A DNA stretch of 64,000 nucleotides from Bettongia penicillata ogilbyi (lineage: Eukaryota; Chordata; Mammalia; Diprotodontia; Potoroidae). Each line of letters begins with the position of its first letter. Position 1 is the stretch's first letter. The stretch spans positions 2,953,266 to 3,017,265 of the forward strand of contig JAJHZJ010000268.1 of assembly GCA_023548195.1 (NCBI GenBank), written 5' to 3'. Made by a program: the position numbers and the translations under genes. The notes beneath the pieces are model-generated. The model was not told the DNA's origin. It did no database searches and saw only the letters and a list, made by a program, of their open reading frames with translations. Shown here piece by piece: positions 1-10,300 of this stretch.

Positions 1-381
1 GGGTACCAGGGGGGCACTTTGAGTATCCATCTGTCATTTCTCTTTCATACCCTGTGACCAGTTCATTTTTTCTCCTTATCATACAATTTATGGATAGCAT
101 GTATTTCTCTTATGTTTCAGAGTTCCTCATTAGCAAAGTATTGCACCCCTACCATGTATCTTTCCATTGACTTCTAGGTGATATGCAATTTTAGTTCTTC
201 AGAGGCAGTTCTATTTCATGTATTACTGCTATTCAACAGCACTGGTAGAACATTAATATGAAAATATGGGCTTTTGTTTTCATGTGAAGCTTGCTTAGGG
301 TCAGTTAAGGAACCTTGTAAGCCCGCCTACTTTGCTTCTGTTCAATTCTGAGTCCAACTTACTCTCCATCTACTCTATCAG

Positions 382-1029
382 CCAGTTAGTCAATGAATAT
401 TTATGAGCTTACTACTTGCCAGTAACTTACTATATACTAAGTTTAGAAGAGACAAAGAAAAGCAAAAAATAAATTCTCCATCTTCAAGAATGGAGAAGAC
501 AATATATCAATAGTTATGTATTTATTAAGTATGTTCAGAGTTGATGGAAGTTAATCTGACAGGAGGAGGCACTAGTAGCTAGGTGAACCTGGAAAGATCT
601 CCTGCCAAAGACAGATTTTTAATTCAAGACTTTAAGGAATCTATGCGAACTAAAAGGCAGAGCTAAGGAGGACAGAGTGCTTCAGATGTGAGGATAGTCA
701 GTGTAAAGGCATGGAGATAGAAGATGGAGTATTTATCATCTCTAAGAAAGAGGTAGTAGGCCATTGTAGTTGGATTGTAGGGTACATGGAGGTGAGTGAG
801 GTATATAAAAAGGTGGAAAGCGAGGAAGGAAACAGGTTATGAGTAGATTTCAATGCCAAGCAGTGGACTTCACATTTGATTCTGGAGATAAGAAGAATCT
901 ACTGAGTGTAGGGAAGCACAATCAAACCAGTACTTCAGAAAAATCACATTAACAGTTGCTTGGTGGATGGAATGGAGTGGAAAGATACTTGAGCCACAGG
1001 AACCAATTAGAAGGCCATTACAATAGCTT
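382..1029 (-). mobile_element. L2 LINE fragment (3' half), part 1
   Basis: Read on the minus strand, this matches the L2 3' region. The plus-strand text begins with the reversed L2 tail (AATGAATATTTATGAGC, then a CTACT-TGCCAG word) and continues through the reversed ORF2 C-terminal part, including a diverged CAATGCCAAGCAG and GGCCATTACAATAG. All frames are broken. The copy stops at about 1029 and resumes at about 1401, so the RTE-like block between is an insertion or rearrangement. L2 is an ancient CR1-group LINE. Boundaries are good to tens of bases. Confidence 0.65.
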
Positions 1030-1400
1030 AGCATCTTCCAGATATCTATAGTGTATGACAAGTTCTATCGGATGTCCTTCTGATTCAATGTTGAAAGCTG
1101 AGCAATAAGCCTTCTTAATCCATTTGTTATGTCCTGTATGCCCTGTATGTCTGGCTAGGCCAAACTCCTTTAAATGATTATAGAACTCTTCCAGGAGGCT
1201 CTGCAATGTTCTAGAGCTTGATATAAACCAGACAATGTCATCTGCAAGGAGGAGCCCTTAGAGCACTTCACCATCCATAGGAACTCCATTTTTGACATGG
1301 TTTATGTGAGCTTCAGCAAACATATAGCTCCTAGTTTAATCGTTCATCTAATGTATATCATAGGGTCATTGAAGTAGAGTGGCAGCTAGTGGACATAAAG
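1030..1400 (-). mobile_element. RTE-like LINE fragment with RT catalytic motif
   Basis: On the minus strand a frame encodes LADDIVWFISSSRTLQSLLEEF. The A-D-D-I codons lie at 1245 down to 1234. This is the reverse-transcriptase catalytic box (Y/F/L-A-D-D) followed by the leucine-rich spacing usual in RTE-type LINEs. About 60 residues are readable below 1206, including a diverged NIESEGHPIELVIHYRYL that resembles the region before the YLG box. The rest is frameshifted. It is dead and truncated on both sides, and sits within the L2 copy. Clade assignment to RTE rather than a CR1 relative is inference. Confidence 0.6.
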
Positions 1401-1654
1401 TGATAGATACTGTTGCTTTAGAACTGACAAGACTTGATAACTAAGTGGATATGAGGGGGAGCAAAAAATATGTTTGGAGATTAATTTTGAGGATGTTGAT
1501 ACCCTCAATAGAAACAGGGAAATGAAAAATAGGAATGCATTTTTTGGGAAAAATTATTTTGGACAAGTGAAGTTTTAGTCTATTTGAAATGTCTGAGAGG
1601 CAATTGATAATGCAGTAATGAAGATGAGAAGAAGGTCTAGGGATCACTGTCCCA

Positions 1655-1734
<80 letters not shown>

Positions 1735-1865
1735 CCTGTCTGTCTTTCTATCTGTCTGTCTGTGTCTACCTATCTATCAATCTACATGCATATATAAACA
1801 CATATCACTGGGAGATATATCTCTGGAGATGATAATTGAACCCATGTATACTGATGGATATAGAC
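1401..1865 (-). mobile_element. L2 LINE fragment, part 2 (RT region)
   Basis: This continues the minus-strand L2 after the RTE-like block. The words GAAATGTCTGAGAGGCAATT and GATAATTGAACCCATG match the reversed L2 reverse-transcriptase region, as does the equivalent stretch at 47.3-47.5 kb. A tetranucleotide array at 1655-1793 has expanded inside it. No open frame survives. Confidence 0.6.
1655..1793 (+). repeat. (CTAT)n / (CTGT)n microsatellite
   Basis: A near-perfect CTAT run at about 1667-1732 is flanked by CTGT units and interrupted CTAC/CTGT variants. The compound array lies inside an L2 copy where the ancestral sequence probably had a short AGATAGAT word on the minus strand. Length polymorphism is likely. 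Confidence 0.95.
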
Positions 1866-2224
1866 AAAAAAAAAGAAAAAAGAAATGTTCCAGAACAGAG
1901 AATTAGAAAACATTTGAATCATTCAGCAAAGGAGAGAGAGAAGGAACTGTTAGACAGGTAAGAGAGCTCTGTGTGTATATGTGCAAAACAATCACCGGGA
2001 AGAGCGTATAGTTGGGGAATAGATAGTCAACCATATCAAGTGACACAAAACATGAAGAAGGATGAGGAATGAGAAAAGGTCCTTAGATTTGTTTGATAAG
2101 TAAAAGATCATTTAAGAGTCTTCCAATGAAATAGAAACCACTTTCTCTCAAGGTAGTCCCTTCGACTGAATTAACATAACTGTAATTTGATAACTGTGTT
2201 TATCCTACTGAGCACTCTTTTCTT

Positions 2225-2330
2225 TCTCCTCCCAGATGTTTCCAAAGGAGGAAGTGAGGCTGGTGACTTTATGCAGTCCTCCCTCACTTCAATCCAATTC
2301 ACTTGTATGTTATGGAATTACCTCCCTGAG
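2225..2330 (+). mobile_element. SINE body fragment (shared with 38.0 and 59.2 kb)
   Basis: The stretch GGAAGTGAGGCTGGTGAC followed by a CCTCCCTCACTTCAATCC-like word matches the internal body found at 59.34-59.40 kb on this strand and at 38.1 kb on the other strand. The tRNA head is missing and the 3' end has decayed. Flanking bases are unassigned. Confidence 0.6.
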
Positions 2331-2449
2331 ACCTCTTCAAGAAGAAAGATCAAACAACCACAAAAGCAACAATCTGATTACTCCACAAAGCAGATAAAGT
2401 AGATTTCTTCCCACTTTGTTAACATATGCTACACTTCTCCCTCCCAGTT

Positions 2450-2825
2450 CCTTTAATTAAGCTGTTCTCTCTGCCTAGAATGCCACATGCCCTCCACACG
2501 CTTCTTGAATTTTTACTCACCCTTCAGGGCTCATCTCAAGTGCCATTTTCCCCACGAATTCATCCTTGATTTGCCTCCATGGTATTCTTGCTTGCTGATT
2601 GCACAGCGTTTCTTTACATTTCTTATAATGCTAACTAAAGTCTTTGATGGAATGATAGTTCTTTGAGAGCAGGTCTATTTATTTATTCACCCATCAATTA
2701 ATTGATACATTTATTCATTCATTTATTTATTATCTCTCTCTATATATCTAGCTATCTACTTTATACCTCCAGTGGCCAACAAAGTATATGGCCTCTTTGG
2801 TATCTCATAAATGCATGTTGTATGA
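2450..2825 (+). mobile_element. L2 LINE 3' end
   Basis: CTGCCTAGAATGCCACATGC, CTCATCTCAAGTGCCA and TTTGAGAGCAGGTCT follow the order of the L2 ORF2 C-terminus and 3' tail. A diverged tail ends near CATAAATGCATGTTGTATGAC. A short ATTT/TATC-rich run (2700-2760) interrupts it. No frame survives. Confidence 0.6.
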
Positions 2826-3235
2826 CTAGGACAGAGAGAATGTCCTTTCTCTTCCTATCTGACCTAGACCTAGTATTTCACACACTCTACCTCACTACCC
2901 TTAGTAGGCTTTACTTAAAAGCTGTTTGTTGAATAGATTAATTAATTGGCAAGTGAGTTAATCAAAATCTCTAATTAACTAGATTTTTCTTCACACTCTA
3001 CTTGCATGAAAGGAAAGATAAATCATAAGAAAATATATTAATATAGAAATTTTCCTCCCCTGAGTTCAGAATAAATTTAACCCATGCTCTACCACCTCCT
3101 ATGTCCAGTAGATTGAATGAGCCAGACCTAAGGGTAATAATCCTCTCTATATATTTGTATGGTTCAGTATACTTTTTAAAGTATATTCACACAGATTAGG
3201 AATATTCCAAACAAATGAATTATAAATGTAAGTGT

Positions 3236-3445
3236 ACTGGAATTAACATAGGCCTTGGAATAAGGAGTTCTGGCTTTAAATTTCAACTGTCACAACTTGT
3301 GTGACAATGAGCAAGTTATTTTACTTCTCTGAACTCAGTTTCTTTCTTTGTAAAATGATCATAACAATATTTGCATTACCTCCCTCACAGGATTGTTATG
3401 ATAAAAAGGCCTTTTAAGCTTTAAAGAGTAATAAAAATGTTTTTG
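3236..3445 (+). mobile_element. CORE-SINE (tRNA-derived, MIR-like)
   Basis: A decayed tRNA-like head is followed by GTGTGACAATGAGCAAGTTA, CTCTGAACTCAGTTTC, TTGTAAAATGATCATAAC and CAGGATTGTTATGA. That is the usual order of head, 'gcaagtcactt', 'ctcagtttcc', 'taaaatg' and CORE domain. The 3' tail is diverged. Confidence 0.6.
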
Positions 3446-3482
3446 TCATAATTGTTAATATTATCATTATTATTATCAATAT

Positions 3483-3949
3483 TTGTTGTTATTCAGTCAG
3501 ACCCCCTGGACCACAACACTCCAGGGTGGCTCTTCTATTCTCTGCTATCTCTTAAAGTCTGTCCAAGTTCATGTTTCTTTGTTTGTTTTTCCAGGACACT
3601 GTCTAGCCATCTTATTCTCCACTATCCCTTTTTCCTTTAGCCTTCAATCTTTCCTGAAATGAGTATCTTTTCCTATGAGTCCCATCTTCTCATTATGTGG
3701 TCAAAGTATTTAAGCTTTAGCTTCAGTATTTGACCTTCTAGTGAATAGCCTGAATTAATTACTTTAAATATTGACTGATTTGATCTCCTCGCTATCCAAG
3801 GGATTCTGAAAAAGTCTTCTCCAGCACTACAATTCAAAAGCATTGATTCTTCAGTGCTCAGCTTTCCTCATAATTCAGTTCTCACAACTGTATGTAGATA
3901 CTGGAAAAACTGTAACTTTTCCTGTATATACCATTTTTGGCAAAGTGCG

Positions 3950-4002
<53 letters not shown>

Positions 4003-4485
4003 GTATGCAGTATGCTGTTCAGATTTGCCACAGTTTTCCTTTCAAGGAACCAGTGTCTTTTAATTTCATGGCTGCAGTCACTGTCTACAGTGATCTTTGA
4101 GCCCAAAAATATAAAATCTGACACTACTTTCATTCTTTTCTTCTTCTATTTGCCAGGAAGTGATGGGACCAATTGCCAAGGTCTTCGTGTTTCTGATGTT
4201 AAGCTTCAAGCCGGCTTTTAGGCTCTCTTCTGTCACTTCTCAATTCCTCTTCGCTTTCTGCCATCGGAGTGGCATCATTGTCATACGTACGATTGTTGAT
4301 ATTTCTCTCAGCAGCCTAAATTCTGGCTTTTGGTCCATCCAGCCTGGCAATTTTATGTGATGTCCTTTGCATATAAGCTAAAAGAATAAGGTGAAAAGAC
4401 AGAGCCTTCTAATCCTTTTCCAATCTTAAACCATCTAGTTGTTCTATGTTCAGTTCTAACTATTGCTTCTTGGCACAACACAAAA
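3483..4485 (-). mobile_element. RTE-clade LINE (BovB-like), RT to C-terminal part
   Basis: The plus strand reads, in order, as the reverse complement of BovB-like RTE: GACCCCCTGGACCACAACAC, CCAAGGGATTCTGAAAAAGT, CATTGATTCTTCAGTGCTCA, TTTAATTTCATGGCTGCAGT and GGAAGTGATGGGACC. On the minus strand 4133-4008 keeps about 42 residues in frame, including SDFIFLGSKITVDSDCSHEI, the segment beyond the RT palm in RTE proteins. A (TG)n array then replaces the frame. The copy is 5'-truncated and frameshifted elsewhere. Known RTE elements of marsupials and the BovB group spread partly by horizontal transfer; nothing here dates this copy. Confidence 0.85.
3955..3999 (+). repeat. (TG)n microsatellite inside the RTE frame
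   Basis: About 22 uninterrupted TG units lie in the RTE coding region. On the minus strand they read as an artificial Thr-His run that extends an otherwise real retrotransposon peptide. Confidence 0.97.
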
Positions 4486-4734
4486 ACGATTTAGGGAAGA
4501 CCAATAACATATTCGCTGAATCTTCTATAGAGGATTTGGGAAGAGAAAATGAGAGGGATCAATGGTTTGTGATCTACATCTACGGAAGAGTACCCACTCT
4601 TATGAGATTACAAAGCCATCCACCTATTATTAAAGCAAAATTTATTTTTAATAAGGACCTATGATTTTATTAGCATAAGCAATTTCTATACTGGGAACTC
4701 ACTTTACCAGTGAAGACTAGTAACTGTTTTACCA

Positions 4735-5100
4735 TTTGTAGTCTTGGAGATTTATCTGAGGCACTAAGAAATTAAGTGAAACCCAAAATCATATAGGCAG
4801 ACTTTCTCTCAGCTCTTCCTGACTTGGGGAGCAACCTCCTATCTACTGTTCAATGCTGTAATGTAAGTTATTGAGATGTGATTAATATTATATTTAAATA
4901 TACATTATTTCTCATGATCTTGATAATAGCCTTGGGAAGCAGTCAGGACAAGATTTTGTCATTCCTATTTAATGAGGAAGCTAATACGATGAAAAGTTAC
5001 TCATTTGCCCATAGTCACATAGCTAGTTAATAATGGGAACTGAGTCCAGAGCTTGAAGGGTCTTCTATTAGTATAACCTAATGCTCTTTAAGTTATACTA
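4735..5100 (-). mobile_element. Two tandem decayed SINE/MIR fragments
   Basis: Reversed SINE words occur twice: AAGAAATTAAGTGAAACCCA...CTCAGCTCTTCCTGAC (4760-4830), then TTGATAATAGCCTTGGGAAG...CATAGTCACATAGCTAGTTA (4915-5035). The second has the MIR order of CORE, 'agtcacatagctag' and a diverged tRNA-like end. Both are old. Confidence 0.5.
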
Positions 5101-5145
5101 CTTTGTGATGACCCTAAGATATTGAAAAAAAAATTAATCATTAAA

Positions 5146-5222
5146 ACAAAAGCACTATGGGATAGTGGAAAGAGTGATAGTTTTAAAATCAAAAAGATCT
5201 GGGTTCAGATTTTGAGCAGTCT
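5146..5222 (+). mobile_element. SINE head abutting an L2 3' end
   Basis: GATAGTGGAAAGAGTGATAG, TTTAAAATCAAAAAGATC and TGGGTTCAGATTTTGAGCAG form a tRNA-derived SINE head. It stops where L2 coding sequence begins at about 5228. The same head-then-L2 arrangement recurs at 9.0 and 12.0 kb. Confidence 0.5.
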
Positions 5223-5227
5223 CATCC

Positions 5228-5639
5228 TGTTTGTTAGAATATCCTTCAATCTAGTGACACTGGCCTCCTTCCTGTTCCACAAACAAGACATTCCATCTTT
5301 TGGGTCTGGGCATTTTCGCTTGCTATCCCCCATACCTGGAATGCCCTCCCTTCTCAAATTTGCCTCCTGATTTCCCTGGCTTCCTTAAAGAGCTAACTAA
5401 AATCAGATCTTTAAAACAGGAAGCTTTGCGCAGCCTCTTTTAATTCTAGTGCCCTTCCTCTCTTTATTATTTCTTATTTTCCCTATAGACAGCATAAATA
5501 TCTCTATAGACATTGATATCAATCAATAACTACATATCTGTTTGCATGGTGCCACCCCATGAGATTTTAAACTTCTTGAGGGAAGGGACTGCTTTTGCCT
5601 CTAGTGTAACCCCAGCACTTCGCACAGTGCCTGGCACAT
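5228..5639 (+). mobile_element. L2 LINE 3' end, upstream part
   Basis: TCTAGTGACACTGGCCTCCT, GGCATTTTCGCTTGCTATCC, CCATACCTGGAATGCCCTCC and TTAATTCTAGTGCCCTTCC follow L2 ORF2 C-terminal order. The tail CCCAGCACTTCGCACAGTGC then reads into CTGGCACAT, where a minus-strand SINE interrupts it. The tail resumes at 5885. This is one of the best-preserved L2 ends in the window. Confidence 0.8.
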
Positions 5640-5884
5640 GTTCAGTCATTTCAGTAATGTCTGATGCTTTGTGACCCTATTTGAGGTTTTCTTGGCAAAG
5701 ATATTAGAATGATTTGCCATTTCCTTCTCTAGCTCATTTGACAGATGAGGAACTGAGGCAAAAAAGTAAAGTTACTTGCCCAGAGTTACACAACTAGTAA
5801 ATGTCTCAGGTGAGGTTTGAACTCAGGAAGTTGAGATTCCCTCACTTCAGACCTAGCACTCTGTCCACTGCACTGTCTAGCTGT
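5640..5884 (-). mobile_element. tRNA-derived SINE nested in the L2 tail
   Basis: The plus strand shows the reversed SINE: TCTGATGCTTTGTGACCC, TTTCTTGGCAAAGA-like spacing, GATGAGGAACTGAGGCA, AGAGTTACACAACTAGTAAA, then the reversed head CACTCTGTCCACTGCACTGT. It lies between CTGGCACAT (5631-5639) and CTGGTACAT (5885-5893), an 8/9 target-site duplication within the L2 tail. The L2 text resumes directly after it, so the order of insertion is clear. Confidence 0.8.
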
Positions 5885-5935
5885 CTGGTACATAGTAAGC
5901 ACTTAATAAATATGTATTTAACAACTGATTGGATG
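5885..5935 (+). mobile_element. L2 LINE 3' terminus, downstream part
   Basis: CTGGTACATAGTAAGCACTT, then AATAAATATGTATTTAAC, is the last part of the L2 tail split by the SINE at 5640-5884. Confidence 0.75.
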
Positions 5936-5939
5936 ACCT

Positions 5940-7370
5940 TAGCAAATTCCTTTAACTTCTCTCTCAATTTTTTTCATCTATAAAATAAGAGGTTTGAGAT
6001 GATCTCTAAGGTACATTCCATTTCTAAAATCCTATAACTAAATCATTATTAATAGAATACATTCAATAAGATAAGAGAATGGAAGCATGAATCCCAGACA
6101 CATTTTTCTTTAAATCTCAGAACAATCTTCTCTTTAAATAGCCACAAATTCAATTAACTGAAACTTTAGTTATCTGGATGTTCTAGTTAAATCAATATTT
6201 TAATATACAAATGAATGCAAATATCTTGTTGTACAAGAGGGAAGCCTCAAATGAGGGTTTTTATTGCTTCAACTCTTCATTGAGTTTTGTGCCCGGGAGT
6301 TTTCATTTTCTACAGGTCTGGGAAGAAATTTGAGATGCTCTAGAAAACAAAAAACAAAATGGTTTTCCAATTGGAATTCTGATTTATTACAGTGTTGGGA
6401 TTATTTCAGGAGAATGGACAACAGAGAGTGAAGAAATTGATAATTCTTTCCTGGATTAGAAAGGGTCAGTCTTGTAGAGAAGATGGTGACCATACTAAGC
6501 TTCATTTTCTTTGAGGGCAGTACAAGTCAAAATGAGCTTAAATTGCAGCAGGAGAAACTTAGGTTAGAAAATGAAATTCTTGAGAGAAGAAAAGGTTATT
6601 ACATTAAAAAAGAGGCTTAGAAGTCAGACTAGGCCATTTCTGACCCTAGGGAATTTCTTCCCATATCGTGAATATTTCAAAGCTTGGTGCTAGCTAAAAG
6701 AGAGCTTCCCTAAGACACCCCACTTCCCCATTCCTTTCCAATGGCAATACATGTCTTAGTTTAACAGCATTGTCAAATGAAAAAAAAATCCCTCCAACTC
6801 TTGATTAAAATGACATTTGCTATTAGGGACTGTACAACAGACACAGGTAGAAGAGCAGGCAAGCTTCTGAGTGGCCTAAATGCACACTACAAGAAACCAA
6901 AATTGGAGCAATTTGCTGTAATTTAGAAAGATGAATGAGTGAATGAATGCGTACACTGCAGAAAATTATATATTTTATTTGAAGGTAAGATTGCACATCT
7001 CTAATCAAGGCTTAAAATCGGAATTAGGAGAAATTGTGCCGTAATTATTTTCTTAGAAGAGAGCAAAGAAGTTATAAAAGCATCTAATATTTCCCTTTGA
7101 AGCTTTGGGAATGAAGACACTCACTTCACAACAAAAGTACAGTTTGATTTGGCTGGGTCTTGTAAAAATCTAGTTCACTTAGCCCTGAGAGCAAGCTTGT
7201 TTTCATGAAAAGCTCAGCTGAGGCCTCTGCCTTTTCACTGCATTTCGTAGTTTGCTTTCTGATCTCTCAGATTTAAACAAATAATAATAGTTAAAATGTA
7301 ATGAGATGCTCTTGATAACTATTCATTTAGCTAAACATTTTCTTACCTTTTCTGAAGAAATGGGGAAGAG
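5940..7370. other. Mostly non-repetitive stretch; candidate conserved element near 6.83-7.27 kb
   Basis: No coding frame or recognisable transposon was found. The 6.83-7.27 kb part is complex sequence with words such as TTAAAATCGGAATTAGGAG, CCGTAATTATTTTC and CACTTCACAACAAAAGTACA. These look like conserved non-coding DNA rather than decayed repeat. The rest is AT-rich and unassigned. Confidence 0.35.
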
Positions 7371-7375
7371 CTGGT

Positions 7376-7530
7376 CAATTCAGTTGAATAAGCATTTATT
7401 GAGCTCCTACAGTATGCCAAGAATTTTGCTAGGTCCTCAAAATACAAAGACAAAAAAAATTGTTCCACCCTCAAGGAGCTATCATTCTCCATTAAAGGGG
7501 AGAAAGGATAGACTATATATCATTAAATAT
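7376..7530 (-). mobile_element. L2 LINE 3' end
   Basis: The reversed tail reads GAATAAGCATTTATTGAGCT, CCTACAGTATGCCAAG, then a reversed 'ctccttgagg' block, CCCTCAAGGAGCTATCATTC. This is a short 5'-truncated copy. Confidence 0.75.
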
Positions 7531-8009
7531 GGTGCTTATTCATCTTACCTTTTTTATTTCTTCTATATCCATGGAGTGAGTCTCTGTATTATATGATACG
7601 GAGTTTCAAGAAAAGAGCAGAATTTTAACCCCATAGGTAAGTTTTTAAATTTGATTTTCTCACAGTCACCCAGAAACAAACAAACAGAAAATGTAGCATT
7701 GGAAAGTTCATCAGAGATCATCTTGTCCAAACTGTGTTTGACTTAGAATGTAAGTAAGCTTCCTGAAGACAAGGATAGCTTCCTGCTAGTCTTTATATCC
7801 CCAGTGAATAGTATAGTCTTTGGCAGATAGGAGAGCAAGTCTCATAGATAACTAAATAGCTGAAGTGATAGATACTACTGCCTCTATAATATACCCAACA
7901 AATAGTTATGCATTAAGAGGAGAGCATAGGTATATTCAGCCTCCAGAAATAAGGAGGTGATATCTGTCTGTATTCTATACTAGTCATATCACATTTGGAA
8001 TTTTCCTCC

Positions 8010-8390
8010 CCTCTGAAAACTACACATTAAGAAAGATATTATAAAGTTGGAGAATATTCACATGAGAACAACCAGAGAGGTGAACAGACGTGATGGTTGA
8101 TTGGAGAATTGAGAATGTTTATCCTGGGAGAAGAGGGGAGGCTCAAAGGAAGGAGGTGATATGAAAACTCTCTTTAAATATTTGAAAGGTTATCGGTCAC
8201 ATTGAGGAGTCCTAATTAAAACAGAAACAAGGGGCAGAAATGGAAAAGAGGCAAATGTAGGTTTGATATCAGGGTTTAAATAAATAAATAAATAAATAAA
8301 CTTCCTAATAAAAAGCATTTGAGTTTTCCAGGTAGAAGCTGAATGATTCAGCTATGTAATTGTGGGCATTGTTACCTATAACTCTGAGTT
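8010..8390 (+). mobile_element. CR1/L3 LINE 3' region
   Basis: AAGTTGGAGAATATTCACAT, then CTCTTTAAATATTTGAAAGG, AAAGAGGCAAATGTAGGTTT and GATATCAGGG, follows the CR1/L3 3' order ('atttgaaggg', 'gcaaatttagg', 'tgatatcagg', 'aacttcctaa'). The short A-rich word before CTTCCTAATA has expanded into an AAAT array at 8276-8301. Confidence 0.6.
8276..8301 (+). repeat. (AAAT)n microsatellite
   Basis: Six AAAT units arose at the A-rich position of the CR1/L3 3' region. Confidence 0.9.
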
Positions 8391-8430
8391 GTCCTCCAAA
8401 TCTAAATTCAGTTATTCTTTAATTTTGTTA

Positions 8431-8532
8431 CACACACATGCACACACACATACATATATATATATATATAAATTTACATATATATAAATATACAAATATT
8501 TATATATATATGCATAAATATAAATTAATACA
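8431..8532 (+). repeat. (CA)n-(TA)n compound microsatellite
   Basis: Interrupted CACACA units grade into TATATA and ATAAATAT runs. Apparent reading frames here are low-complexity artefacts. Confidence 0.9.
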
Positions 8533-8690
8533 ATTTAATTACCTTGACCTTTTCTTGAAAATGTCAAGTGAAAAGAACCCCATTTTCTCCAGAGACAATC
8601 CATTCCACTTGGTGATAACTCTGGTTATTGCTGAAATAAAACTGACCACATTATCTTATTTCTTGGTGTTCTACAAAGTCCTTTTCAAGT

Positions 8691-8960
8691 TAAGCAGCAC
8701 CATGGATAGAGCACTGGGTCTAGGGTTCAAAGACCTGAGTTCAAATCCAGCCGCTGACACTTGTTAGTTGTGAATCTGAGAAAATCACTTAACCTCTGTC
8801 TGTTTCAGTTTCCTTAACTGTAAAACAGAGAGGATCATAATAACATGTATCTTCCAGGGTTGTTATAAAGGCCAAATGAGATAATAATCATAAAGTACTT
8901 AGCACAATATCTGGCATACAGTAGGTATGAAATAAATGTGAGCTATTATTATCACTATTA
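8691..8960 (+). mobile_element. CORE-SINE, near full length
   Basis: The head is AGCAGCACCATGGATAGAGC. It is followed by CCTGAGTTCAAATCCAGCC (B-box-like), CTGACACTTGTTAGTTGTGA, GTTTCAGTTTCCTTAACTGT, GGTTGTTATAAAGGCCAAAT and GGCATACAGTAGGTATGAAA, ending in AATAAATGTGAGCTATTATT. This is the MIR/CORE order with an L2-like tail. Confidence 0.8.
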
Positions 8961-9029
8961 ACCTACCTCACTCTAACTGTTTTTGAGAATTATAACTGCT
9001 TACTATGAAATATGCAACAATAACAAAGA

Positions 9030-9130
9030 GGCAAATTTTTACAGTGGGAAAAAGAACTGGAATAGATCTCAGAAGACCTGGTAACAATCTCTCTTCAATA
9101 TTTATGAGTCTTATGACCCTAGATGAGAAC
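9030..9130 (+). mobile_element. SINE 5' part, separated from its 3' part by L2
   Basis: GTGGGAAAAAGAACTGGAAT, CAGAAGACCTGGTAAC and TATGAGTCTTATGACCCTAG match a SINE head and middle. The expected continuation ('tcacttcacctttttgagcc') appears only at 9430, after an L2 3' end. Confidence 0.5.
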
Positions 9131-9432
9131 AAAATACTTCATCTCCTGACTCTGGGCATTTTCTCTGGCTTTCCCCCATGCAAGCTGAAATTCTGCTTTC
9201 TGCAGGAAGCCTTTCCCAATCACCCTTAATCCTACTGCCTTTGCTCTGCTGCTTATCTCCATTTTATTCGACAAACATCTTGTTTGGAAGTAGCCATCTG
9301 TATGTTTTCTCCCTGCCATTAAGCTCTGAGGTCCTTGAGAGAAGGAACTCCCTTTTCTTTGAATCCCCAGTGCTCAGCACAGCACCTAGCACATAGTAGG
9401 TAGTTAGTAAATGTTTATTGACCAACTGATTT
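9131..9432 (+). mobile_element. L2 LINE 3' end
   Basis: CTCCTGACTCTGGGCATTTT, AGGAAGCCTTTCCCAATCA, CTGAGGTCCTTGAGAGAAGG and CCCAGTGCTCAGCACAGCAC lead to CACATAGTAGGTAGTTAGTA and AAATGTTTATTGACCAACTG. This is a well-preserved L2 terminus lying between two parts of an older SINE. Confidence 0.85.
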
Positions 9433-9560
9433 CACCTTTTTGAGCTGCAGCATCTTCCTATGCACAATTGCTTTAAATTCGATCTATCGTTTTTAAGATC
9501 AAATGAAATAACATATGAAAAGGCCTGTAAGGCACTATACAAATCTGGATTATTTTAGGG
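9433..9560 (+). mobile_element. SINE 3' part
   Basis: TTTCACCTTTTTGAGCTGCA, then a diverged CORE ('atcaaatgaaataacatatg') and GGCACTATACAAATCTGGAT, continues the SINE begun at 9030. Confidence 0.5.
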
Positions 9561-10300
9561 CAAAAGTGAGGCAGAGAGGCAAGAATCCTGGATTTTTACT
9601 CAGAAACCTGGATTTGTGTAAGAAGAAAAAAGATACTGAATGGGAAGGGAGAATGTAAGCATTCCTTATCATTGCATCAGAGGGAAGGTTTCTTTCATTG
9701 CTCTCATAGCTACAGGAACAGCTAAGGAGGTGAGTGATTAATTCCAGTTGAATGAGGATATTTATGGCCTCCAGGAATAGTAAAATTACTGGTATACTTC
9801 ATAGGGTGACAGAAGAATGAGTCACAGAATAGAATTAGAGAATCCTTTCCAATCTGGCACAGACAGAAGCATTTTGCCTACACTTGATGATTGCAGGGAC
9901 AAACTGAGACCCATTGGTCCTTAAAATATAGTGTGAGCAGGTGATGTCCAGCTGTCATGAGAGCAATGACTGCAAAGATTAAATTCTGATGCTACAGAAT
10001 TTGTGAATAGAAGCAGTGGCTTTTTTTGTTTTGTTAATGCACCTCCTCTTGGAAACTAATCAGTTTAGAGGTTATCTGAACCCCCAGTGGGGGGAAAGGG
10101 AGTAAGCATGGAAAAAAGACAAGCATAAAATCAAGAGTTTTCTGCATTTAGAAGGAGCTAGGTTTTGTATCTATGTAGATGTAGTCATTTAACTTTTATT
10201 CCCTGTGATTTGATCTGATTAAATGCTTATATATTAATGATCTACAAAGACCAAATTTTATCTTTTAGGATAATCTAGCATAATTTTATGCCAGCCAAGA
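9561..10300. other. Unassigned stretch
   Basis: I see no confident repeat, coding frame or RNA gene. Base composition is like the flanks. Confidence 0.4.

Noticed and set aside
1655..1793. CRISPR-like array
   Set aside because: It is a simple tetranucleotide run with no spacers, in vertebrate DNA.
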